Source of the DNA: JBEIUO01 sp964549785
Lineage (GTDB): Bacteria > Planctomycetota > Phycisphaerae > Phycisphaerales > UBA1924
Assembly: GCA_964549785.1 (NCBI GenBank)
Contig: CAZJXA010000142.1
Span: forward strand, 1 to 8,838
Direction: 5' to 3'
DNA length: 8,838 bases
The notes beneath the pieces are model-generated. The model saw nothing but the letters and a program-made list of their open reading frames with translations. It searched no databases and had not been told where the DNA came from. Positions 1 to 6,403 of this stretch are shown piece after piece (position 1 is the first letter of the stretch; each line of letters begins with the position of its first letter). A program made the position numbers and the translations under genes.

Positions 1-542
1 GCCACGACCCCGACGTCGTGATGATCGGCGAAATCCGCGACAAGGAAACCGCCGAGACCGCCGTGCAGGCCTCCCTGACCGGCCACCTCGTCCTCAGCAC
101 GCTGCACACCAACGACTCGTGCGGGGCCATGACGCGCCTCCTCGACATGGGCGTCGAACCGTTCCTGGTTTCATCCTCTATCGAGGGCGTTCTGGCCCAG
201 CGGCTGGTGCGGAGGGTGTGCGCGGCCTGTGCGGCGGAAGTGCAGATCGACCGGGCGGATGTTCCCGAAGGCTTTGTGGTGCCAGCCTCGGGGACGATGA
301 TCCGGGGCTCGGGCTGCCGCGCCTGCCGCAACACAGGGTACCGCGGACGGGTGGGAATCTATGAATTGCTGCGGGTGACCGAACGGACCCGTGAACTCGT
401 GATGCAAAAGGCCTCGGCCCCCGAGATCGCCAAGGCCGCCAAAGCCGAGGGTCAATTGTCCCGCCTCGTGGACGACGGGTTTGAGAAGGCCCGGCGGGGC
501 GTCACGACCCTGAGCGAAGTCCTGAGCGCGGCGGCGGTGTGA
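1..542 (+). CDS. gspE: GspE/PilB-family type II secretion / type IV pilus assembly ATPase, C-terminal part
   Basis: This is a hexameric cytoplasmic ATPase that powers pseudopilus or pilus assembly at the inner membrane. The frame is open from the left edge (first full codon at base 3), so the start, N-terminal domains and Walker A are outside the window; 179 codons remain of a protein usually 500-570 residues long. The visible part begins in the Walker B segment (HDPDVVMIGEIRD), followed by the His box (TGHLVLSTLHTND, about bases 78-116). A tetracysteine zinc motif follows: C-A-A-C at 219-230 and C-R-A-C at 315-326, typical of GspE and many PilB proteins. The block GYRGRVGIYELL and the tail GVTTLSEVLS are also family-typical. 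The gene ends in TGA and nothing intact follows on this strand, so it is probably last in its operon. The family is certain; GspE rather than PilB is inferred from the pseudopilin genes converging on it. Confidence 0.93.
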   Translation, partial: HDPDVVMIGEIRDKETAETAVQASLTGHLVLSTLHTNDSCGAMTRLLDMGVEPFLVSSSIEGVLAQRLVRRVCAACAAEVQIDRADVPEGFVVPASGTMIRGSGCRACRNTGYRGRVGIYELLRVTERTRELVMQKASAPEIAKAAKAEGQLSRLVDDGFEKARRGVTTLSEVLSAAAV

Positions 543-609
543 GAGGATAGAGAATCCTGAGCCAAAGATGGTGTTCGAACCGTTCGGACGCCAACGCGAA
601 CTGCTGGTC

Positions 610-633
610 CGGGCTTCTATAGCCCGACGGGCT
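610..633 (+). terminator. Possible weak terminator hairpin after the ATPase gene
   Basis: The arms CGGGCT (610-615) and AGCCCG (621-626) pair perfectly around a five-base loop. A second copy of CGGGCT (628-633) follows at once and could pair partly with the same AGCCCG arm, so two hairpins are mutually exclusive. It lies about 68 bases after the ATPase stop codon. There is no T-run afterwards, so intrinsic termination is doubtful; it may instead be a 3'-end stabilising structure or mere chance in GC-rich DNA. Confidence 0.25.
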
Positions 634-697
634 TGTCAGCAGCCGCCAGCACGCCGAGCGATCCCTCTCGCGAACCCCCGGAGTCTCAAGATCACGT

Positions 698-838
698 CTA
701 CATCGTGAGGCCGCAGCCGCCGTCTCCGAACCCGTAAAAGTTCGTCCAACGATGGGCTCGGCCAAGTGGCGTCCTGAGAGGCGACGGCCGTTTGTTCAGA
801 GATCTCGACCACGCGTTCGTGTCCAGCAGATAGATCAC
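698..838 (-). pseudogene. VapC-like PIN-domain toxin remnant (N-terminal fragment)
   Basis: Reading leftward from a GTG at 838-836, the frame gives M followed by IYLLDTNAWSRSLNKRPS. This closely resembles the opening of VapC-type PIN-domain ribonucleases (hydrophobic strand, then L-L-D-T-N with the first catalytic Asp). After about 21 codons the resemblance is lost, and the frame stops after 47 codons at 698, against roughly 130 for a complete VapC. I looked in the other minus-strand frames down to about 541 and found no later PIN motifs, so the rest seems deleted or replaced rather than just frameshifted. The GTG overlaps the TGA of an antitoxin-like tail as GTGA, the coupling usual for vapBC pairs. 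The call rests on one short motif plus this overlap; no function is expected. Confidence 0.5.
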
Positions 839-915
839 TCCAGCGGTTCCCTCTGCTCGAACTCGCCCTTGGAGCGGCCGAACGAACTCGCCCTGCCAGG
901 CACCGGCCGTTTCAT
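835..915 (-). pseudogene. Possible antitoxin (VapB/Phd-like) C-terminal remnant
   Basis: In the frame ending at TGA (837-835) there is a 26-codon stretch whose end reads FGRSKGEFEQREPLE. The pattern G-x-x-K-G-E-F followed by P-L-E resembles the toxin-binding tail of Phd/VapB-type antitoxins, where a similar G-x-x-K/R-G block precedes an acidic end. The stretch is preceded in frame by a stop codon at 924-922, and no DNA-binding N-terminal domain can be read upstream. It sits directly before the VapC-like start with a four-base overlap, which is the main reason for calling it. On its own the resemblance is too short to be secure. Confidence 0.3.
858..894. repeat. 12-bp direct repeat, 25 bp apart
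   Basis: CGAACTCGCCCT occurs at 858-869 and again at 883-894. On the minus strand each copy contains GGCGAGTTCG, and both lie inside the antitoxin-like remnant. It may be the trace of a small duplication during decay, or chance. Confidence 0.5.
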
Positions 916-1137
916 CGCGTTTCAGCGGGCGATGTGGTTGCCATAGTCGCGCCCGCCCGCGCTGACGAAGCCATCTCGACGACTGCGACATCAGGGAAGG
1001 GCGGTCGGGGCAGACACGCCGCAGCTCATGGCCGCGAACACCCGCTGATGGAGCAGACCCCTATCTCGCGGCGGGAGAGCACCGCCCGCGCCGGCGCGTC
1101 AAGGTCGCTTCGGGCGGATACCCCTCGAAGAGACGAA

Positions 1138-1170
1138 GAAAAAAAACGGGCACCGATTTCGGCGCCCGTT
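1138..1170 (-). terminator. Rho-independent terminator of the minus-strand pseudopilin operon
   Basis: On the minus strand a stem is formed by AACGGGC (1145-1151) and GCCCGTT (1164-1170), extended by an inner CCG/CGG pair (1153-1155 with 1160-1162) across one mismatch, with a four-base loop. It is followed by eight T residues (complement of the A-run 1139-1146). The stem begins about 31 bases after the stop codon of the GspK-like gene. On the plus strand no T-run follows, so it is directional and is not expected to stop transcription from the ATPase side efficiently. Confidence 0.88.
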
Positions 1171-1201
1171 CGTGGCGTTTCTTGAGTCGCTCCGTCAGTC
1201 G

Positions 1202-4200
1202 TTACAGCGGGACTTCCTTGAAGAGAACGACACGGGGTTGATCGCCGCGGCGGGTGACGTTGGAGCGGTCGTAGACGACGACGAAGCGGCGGGCGATGCT
1301 GGGGACGAGCGGGTCGTCGATCCGCTGCGCGGCATCAAGGCCGGCGACGTCCGACTCGCGGTAGCCGTGCATCACGAACCATACCGCGAAATAATCGCTG
1401 CGGGTGGAGACCGAACCCGAGAGGCCGTTGATGATCGCGAGTTGCTCGTCGTACTCGTTGCCGATTTCGTCGGGCTCTGAACCGCCCGGACCGTCGGAGT
1501 ACGAAACCGAGTCGACGCCGACACGGCTGTCGTTGATCACGATGCCTGTCAAGGGGTCAGTAGTGTTGTTACCGAGGAAGTCGGTGCTGATGGGGAGACC
1601 GCGGGCGAGGAATGTGCCTGCAGGATCGGTGCGGTAGCGGACGCCCAGGAGTTCGCCGAAGGATTGGAAGCCCGGTTGCTCCCGGACGCCGATGATATCG
1701 GAACGGGCCGAGCGGCCATTATGGGGGATGAGATTGTCCGGGGGGAGTGGTGAGCTGTCGAAATCGGCGAACGAAACAAACTCGATCCCCGCGGGCGCTG
1801 CGGACGGGCGAAGACCTACGACCATTTTATCACGGAACGAGAGCAGCGATGCGGCGACGTCGGCGCTCTGGAGGAGCGAGGAAGACGGCCACCACCACCA
1901 CGGACGGTCGGGGCTGTTCGGAAGGATCTCGGGCGGGGGCGAGAGCATGGGGAGAGCCCGCATGACCATGAGCGGAGCGGTGTTGATGTTGATGGTTCCG
2001 GCCTGGGCCTTGGTGTAGGAATCGAGGCCGGGTGTGATGGCGGTGAACGCGTCCAGGACGCCGTAGGCCATCGGGCTTCCCAAGCCGATGGGGGTGTCGT
2101 TTCCGCCGGCGTAGCCGGGTGTATAGACGAGGTCAGCGTCGTCGTCGAAGAAGCCGACGAACCCATCGAGGCGGAGGTGGCCGCGGTCAAGAATGGTCAA
2201 CAGACCGCCGGCGGGGTCGGGAAGGGAGGTTTGGTAGAGACCAAGTGGGTCGCCCGCCGCGGGGGTTCCGGTGTCGTACCCCAGAACCATCGCCATGGCT
2301 TCTGACAGGGTTGTCCAGCGGGCCGGCTTCCCGGCGTCCGGAAGGAAATCGTCGACAAGCGGTGTCAAAGTGCCGACGGGGTTCTGCATCGGGCCGATGC
2401 CCCAAGGCAGCAACGTATCGGCCACGCGGAGACGATCAACCCCCACCGCGTCGGGGCCGACGACCGAGCGGAACTCATCGTTGGCGACGTAGATTTCGGG
2501 GTAGTAAGCCGCGTAATCCTCGGTGGCAGCGATCGCCCCGATGCCGAGGCTGTTGATGTTGATGATGTTGCTGGGCCGCTCATTCGGGCCTTTGGCCAGG
2601 CCGGTGACGTATCCATTCTCCAAACCGTCGAGGGTGACCGCGTCCCGCCACTCCTTGACGGTCGTACCGACCGGCTTATCCGCGCTGTTAAAGTCGGCGA
2701 GGTTAAGAGTCAGCAAAACGATGCCATCGGTCTCGCTCACGTTCCAACCAGCGCGGTACTTCGGCTCCATGCAATAGCCGGGGAAAGCACCACGCGGAAC
2801 GTCGGTCCCGAATAGCGGATCGGAGGGCCGCATGGTGGTGGCCCACAGCGTCAGCGTCAGGCCGCGGTTGTGGTCCGTGCCGTTGGTGCTTCCGATCTCG
2901 TTATCGAGGCTGGAAAGTTTACGGTTGAGGCCGCTGGAGCGGAAGCGGTCGACGAGCCGGTCGTTGAACATCCGGTTCGGGAGTCTGAGCGCCGGCTCCG
3001 TCGGGTCGGCGGGGGCGACACCGTCCCAATACTTGCTGGGGGTGTTGACCTCTTCCGTATCGTTTTCGTCGTCGACGCCGTCGTCGGGATCGCCCTTGCC
3101 CACACGGACCGTGCGCCACAAGTGCGCGGTCGCGTTGCCGTTGTCCACGAGCGTGCGGAATTCGCTCGACACCGGGAGGTTCAGCCTCCCGTCGGCGGGA
3201 GTGAACTCGGGGATCCAGTACGCGCCGGCGACGTCGTCGGACTGATCCATCGCGTCTTCGATGAGGTTGACGATGGTGGCACGCAGCTCCCTCTCAGGAG
3301 CTATCAGGTCAGGATCGTTATCGGCGATGCGTCCCAGGATTGTGCGCGGTATATTGCTGAGCGCGTAGCAGACGATCGTTTCGCCCGCCGGGATCGAGAT
3401 GCCCTGGATGGTGATGTCCTTTCCGCCACCGGCCAACGGGATCGTGTACTGGCCCAGTCGGCCGTCGTCAGCCACGGCGGGCAGCCCCGCGTCACGGGCC
3501 AAATCGGCCTCGGCAGTGGTCACGAAGACCTGCTCCACCAGTTCAGAAAGTTTGTAGAATTTTCCGTCGAACTCGATGTAGTAGTAGTCGTCCTCGCGGT
3601 CGAGGGCGGGGAAAGCGGAGTCGGCGACGTCGCAGAAATTGGACCGTGAAAAAATATCGCCGCTGAGGGTGACGGCGGTGCCGAACGGGTTGGTGAGTTG
3701 GAACGCGAGAACCCGGTAGAGCGCCTCCTCGTTGCTCGCGATGAGTTTGCCATCGATTTTGACGGTATCGCCGGCCCCTTCGCCGCCCCGGGAATCGGAG
3801 TAGACGGTGAAGGTCGCGACCTGGGTGATGAAGGGCTGGTTGTCGACGCCAAAGAGGTTCACCGCGCGGGCGGTCACGTCGTCTTCCTCGGAAGTAAGGC
3901 GGGCAGCGCCGAGGTCGAAGCGGCGGTTGTCGATCCACGCGGGGAACTGCCACTGCTCGAAGTCGGCCTCGGCGTCAACGTCCGCGTCGTCCTCGCCCAT
4001 GAACGTGCGGCCCTCCGTGTCCGCAGGTGAGCGGTCGCGGAATTCGTCGTCCAGGACGAGGGTGAAGGAGCGGGCATCCTGATCCGCGTCGTAGAGATCG
4101 GCCATGTTGAGGGCCATGAACGCCGAGATGTACGCGGAGAGTTCAGGGCCGTCGTAGCCGTAGAAGGCGGTGCGCCATTCTTCGAAGCCCGCGCCCGAAG

Positions 4201-6295
4201 ACCTGTCCCAGACGCCTAAGGCGGCCTCGTTCGCGTGCGGCATCAGCACCGAGACATAGGCCTCAAAGAGACCTTCGACATCAACGCCGCCGGGCGTAAG
4301 CAGGGTGCGGATGTTGCGCTTGCTCTCGATGCCCACTCCGTCGGCCACGGGCCCGAGGAAATCCGCGTTGACGTCTCGCAGATTGCGGAGTGCGCGGCCG
4401 CCGCTGAGGGTGGTCAGCCGGTGGCGGGGGTCGAGCGAATGCCGAAGGAGCGCTTCGGGATCGGCAAAGCCATCACCGTCTTCATCGAGGCTGAGCTCGA
4501 AGCGGGCGGTGCGGTTGCTGCGAAGCGGGTCAAACTGGAAGGAGATCGGTGGCGTGCCGGGACCGGTGTCGTCGCGACCGGTCAGGGCCTTCTCGAGATT
4601 GCTCGTGACTTCCGCATCGTTGACGCCGTTGCGCGTCAAGAGCTCGGAGAGGTCGGTGAGGCCGAAGGGCCCGACCACGGAATACCCATTTCCGGTGTCA
4701 AAGCCGAAGTCGCGATTCCGCCCCGAGCGAGCCATGTACCACTTCCAGCGGTCGATCGGGTTCGCGGAAAAATCCCAGAGGGTTCGCCGGGGAAGGACGT
4801 CAAGCTCATGCAGCAGCGCAAACTCATCCTGAAGGTCGTCGCCCCGATAGATCTGGTTGAGTCCCTGCCCATCAAAGAGTGCGGGCACCTCCCCGGCGGC
4901 GTGCGCCAGACGGAGCGACTTGCTGGCGGCGGTGCCGACCTGAAGACCGCGGGGAGTGTCGTATCGGCCGTAGTTACCGGCCATAAGGCTGTTGATGTCG
5001 CCGTTATAAATACTGTCGTAGCCGTACCCGTTATTGTCATCGCCCGTGTCGGTGAGCGTGAGCAACCGATGGAGATCCACATCGGCGGGAGTCAGGCCGA
5101 TCGGAACCTCGGCGGTCGGGCCCGCGCCCGCCGCGCTGCCGAACAACTGATCGGTCGCGGTGTTGACGTTGATGCGGGAGGAAAGATCAACGACGCGGGC
5201 CGCGAAGAAGTAGCGGTAGTTGCCATTGGTCTCCAGCAAGTTGGCCGGTGGCTGATTGTTGCCGCCGCGATTATCCGTAAGTTCAAACCAGCGGGAGTCG
5301 AGCATCCCGTCGCCGTCGGCGTCGCAATACTGGTTCAACAGGTAGGCCCGGGCTCCGGGATCGTTGCTCAGGTCTTTGGCGGGACGGAAGAGGAACCGCT
5401 GCCAGGAATCGAAGTGGGCGGGGACGTTGGGATCGAGCGCTGCGCCGAACCACGACGTGTTCTGCGAAGCGCCTTCCGACCCCATAACCGAGAGATAGTT
5501 GCTCAGACGGGGCAGACCGTTGGTGCCGTTGCCCACGCCCGCCTCGGCGGCAAAGTTGCCGCGGAGATTGACGAGATTGACGAACCGCCCATCGGGCGCA
5601 AGATTGGAGATGTGCATCCAATCCTGCCGGTCGATGGCGTTGAAACTGGTATCCTGGCCGGTTTCCGTCGGAGACCAACGGACCCAGGCGGGCTCGCTGG
5701 AGGCGAGGAAGGGGTCCGAGGGCTGCCACGCAGCGGGCCATGCCCCGCCCGACCATCGCTGCGAACTGACGCTGGAGCGCTCGCCCGCCGAACCGGTGGG
5801 ATCGAACGCGGTACTCCGGTCGGTGGAATTCGACCGGCGGTCGAACCCGGTGAAGGGATAATCCATCGCCTCACGCCAAAGGACCGGGGTGGTGTTGTTC
5901 GGGGCCGCCTGAACAAATCGGTTGTCGTCGTACCACGTCGAGAGGGTGTCGTTGGCGATGATGGAGCCGACGTAATCACGGACTTGAACGGGGACGTCGG
6001 CGGCGCTGGCCCGACGCGCGACCGATGATTGGAGGCGGGCGTCCTGGTTGCCGATGGTCACATAGATGATCGCGAAGACCGAGAGGACCGCGAGCGTCCC
6101 GACCACCAGAACCAGGAACGAGCCGCGCCGGGCACGGGGGTTCCTCAAGGCACGGGCGGGAACCACCTCAAAGCCCGCGGGTGCGCCGGCGAGCGAGCGC
6201 ACGAGGCCCGCCTGACTCACCGAATGGGTGACCGTTTCAGAGCCGACCCGAGCGGCCGGGACGCGGCGAAAGCGATTCAAGCGTGAAGTGAACAT
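1202..6295 (-). CDS. Giant GspK-like minor pseudopilin / tip protein (1697 aa)
   Basis: Probably the tip subunit of a type II secretion pseudopilus, anchored in the inner membrane and projecting into the periplasm. The start is ATG, seven bases after AAAGGAGG. Residues 1-58 form a basic leader ending RARRG; residues 59-82 (SFLVLVVGTLAVLSVFAIIY and on) form one hydrophobic helix of the GspK/PilX type. GspK proteins characteristically lack Glu at mature position 5, and here that residue is Leu. The GspK hallmark I-N-x-N-T-A, which opens the helical SAM/HhH-like domain, occurs at 375-380 (INVNTA) and 1435-1440 (ININTAPLMVMRALPML), with a variant at 1245-1249 (ININS). Calcium-loop-like D-x-D-x-D-G motifs lie at 325-333 and 604-612. 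The C-terminal block (TRSDYFAVWFVMHGY, then RRFVVVYDRS) looks like a closing beta domain. GspK is usually about 320 residues, so most of this protein is extra. It is the last gene of the operon. Family assignment is by motif and synteny only. Confidence 0.72.
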   Translation of the reverse strand: MFTSRLNRFRRVPAARVGSETVTHSVSQAGLVRSLAGAPAGFEVVPARALRNPRARRGSFLVLVVGTLAVLSVFAIIYVTIGNQDARLQSSVARRASAADVPVQVRDYVGSIIANDTLSTWYDDNRFVQAAPNNTTPVLWREAMDYPFTGFDRRSNSTDRSTAFDPTGSAGERSSVSSQRWSGGAWPAAWQPSDPFLASSEPAWVRWSPTETGQDTSFNAIDRQDWMHISNLAPDGRFVNLVNLRGNFAAEAGVGNGTNGLPRLSNYLSVMGSEGASQNTSWFGAALDPNVPAHFDSWQRFLFRPAKDLSNDPGARAYLLNQYCDADGDGMLDSRWFELTDNRGGNNQPPANLLETNGNYRYFFAARVVDLSSRINVNTATDQLFGSAAGAGPTAEVPIGLTPADVDLHRLLTLTDTGDDNNGYGYDSIYNGDINSLMAGNYGRYDTPRGLQVGTAASKSLRLAHAAGEVPALFDGQGLNQIYRGDDLQDEFALLHELDVLPRRTLWDFSANPIDRWKWYMARSGRNRDFGFDTGNGYSVVGPFGLTDLSELLTRNGVNDAEVTSNLEKALTGRDDTGPGTPPISFQFDPLRSNRTARFELSLDEDGDGFADPEALLRHSLDPRHRLTTLSGGRALRNLRDVNADFLGPVADGVGIESKRNIRTLLTPGGVDVEGLFEAYVSVLMPHANEAALGVWDRSSGAGFEEWRTAFYGYDGPELSAYISAFMALNMADLYDADQDARSFTLVLDDEFRDRSPADTEGRTFMGEDDADVDAEADFEQWQFPAWIDNRRFDLGAARLTSEEDDVTARAVNLFGVDNQPFITQVATFTVYSDSRGGEGAGDTVKIDGKLIASNEEALYRVLAFQLTNPFGTAVTLSGDIFSRSNFCDVADSAFPALDREDDYYYIEFDGKFYKLSELVEQVFVTTAEADLARDAGLPAVADDGRLGQYTIPLAGGGKDITIQGISIPAGETIVCYALSNIPRTILGRIADNDPDLIAPERELRATIVNLIEDAMDQSDDVAGAYWIPEFTPADGRLNLPVSSEFRTLVDNGNATAHLWRTVRVGKGDPDDGVDDENDTEEVNTPSKYWDGVAPADPTEPALRLPNRMFNDRLVDRFRSSGLNRKLSSLDNEIGSTNGTDHNRGLTLTLWATTMRPSDPLFGTDVPRGAFPGYCMEPKYRAGWNVSETDGIVLLTLNLADFNSADKPVGTTVKEWRDAVTLDGLENGYVTGLAKGPNERPSNIININSLGIGAIAATEDYAAYYPEIYVANDEFRSVVGPDAVGVDRLRVADTLLPWGIGPMQNPVGTLTPLVDDFLPDAGKPARWTTLSEAMAMVLGYDTGTPAAGDPLGLYQTSLPDPAGGLLTILDRGHLRLDGFVGFFDDDADLVYTPGYAGGNDTPIGLGSPMAYGVLDAFTAITPGLDSYTKAQAGTININTAPLMVMRALPMLSPPPEILPNSPDRPWWWWPSSSLLQSADVAASLLSFRDKMVVGLRPSAAPAGIEFVSFADFDSSPLPPDNLIPHNGRSARSDIIGVREQPGFQSFGELLGVRYRTDPAGTFLARGLPISTDFLGNNTTDPLTGIVINDSRVGVDSVSYSDGPGGSEPDEIGNEYDEQLAIINGLSGSVSTRSDYFAVWFVMHGYRESDVAGLDAAQRIDDPLVPSIARRFVVVYDRSNVTRRGDQPRVVLFKEVPL

Positions 6296-6302
6296 AGATC
6301 AA

Positions 6303-6310
6303 CCTCCTTT
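6303..6310 (-). promoter_or_regulatory. Strong ribosome binding site for the GspK-like gene
   Basis: The minus strand reads AAAGGAGGTTGATCT before the ATG. The AAGGAGG core, plus the following TGATC after one inserted T, nearly copies the complement of the 16S rRNA tail. Core-to-start spacing is seven bases. It fixes the start of a gene whose leader is unusually long, and it is much stronger than the site before the upstream GspJ-like gene. Confidence 0.85.
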
Positions 6311-6312
6311 AC

Positions 6313-6364
6313 GAGCCGGGAGCCGGTGCTTCCGGCAAGCCGCGCCATGTGAAATCGGCGCGGC
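6313..6364 (-). promoter_or_regulatory. Two consecutive hairpins in the spacer before the GspK-like gene
   Basis: The 108-base gap between the J-like stop and K-like start holds two perfect inverted repeats. The first met by the polymerase is GCCGCGCC with GGCGCGGC (8 bp stem, 10-base loop, 6339-6346 with 6357-6364 in plus coordinates). Next is GCCGG with CCGGC (5 bp, 5-base loop, 6322-6336). A tandem 7-mer GAGCCGG (6313-6319 and 6320-6326, plus strand) overlaps the second. No T-run follows on the minus strand, so this is not an ordinary terminator. A role in mRNA processing or stability between the two genes is possible but inferred. Confidence 0.45.
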
Positions 6365-6403
6365 GGGAACTTTTTCGACTCTGACAACTGCAATACACCG
6401 TGG

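Larger units (their letters stand above)
543..1137. other. Intergenic region without an intact gene, between converging operons
   Basis: Nearly 600 bases separate the ATPase stop codon from the terminator of the opposing operon. I see no complete gene on either strand. What it does hold is a hairpin shortly after the ATPase gene, and on the minus strand a short coding remnant resembling the start of a VapC toxin joined to an antitoxin-like tail. The stretch from about 916 to 1137 shows nothing I can recognise. No tRNA cloverleaf or insertion-sequence ends were found. Confidence 0.6.

Noticed and set aside
560..600. GGTTCGAA on the minus strand resembling a tRNA T-loop
   Set aside because: The flanking bases do not form the five-pair T-stem, and no acceptor or anticodon arms can be built around it.
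502..765. An 87-codon minus-strand frame overlapping the end of the ATPase gene
   Set aside because: It was checked as a possible frameshifted continuation of the VapC-like remnant; no PIN-domain motif could be found, and it overlaps real ATPase coding sequence antisense.
934..1185. An 83-codon plus-strand frame running into the terminator
   Set aside because: It has no ribosome binding site or recognisable motif, is Arg/Ala-rich, and runs through the terminator hairpin of the opposing operon.
4235..6028. A 597-codon open frame on the plus strand
   Set aside because: It lies wholly antisense to the GspK-like gene, has no recognisable domain, and its composition (Val/Gly/Arg/Glu-rich) is that of a mirror frame in GC-rich DNA. 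The minus-strand reading has a strong ribosome binding site, a membrane helix and family motifs.
6339..6378. Possible plus-strand terminator (stem followed by TTTTT)
   Set aside because: The T-run begins several bases after the stem and there is no plus-strand gene upstream for it to terminate.
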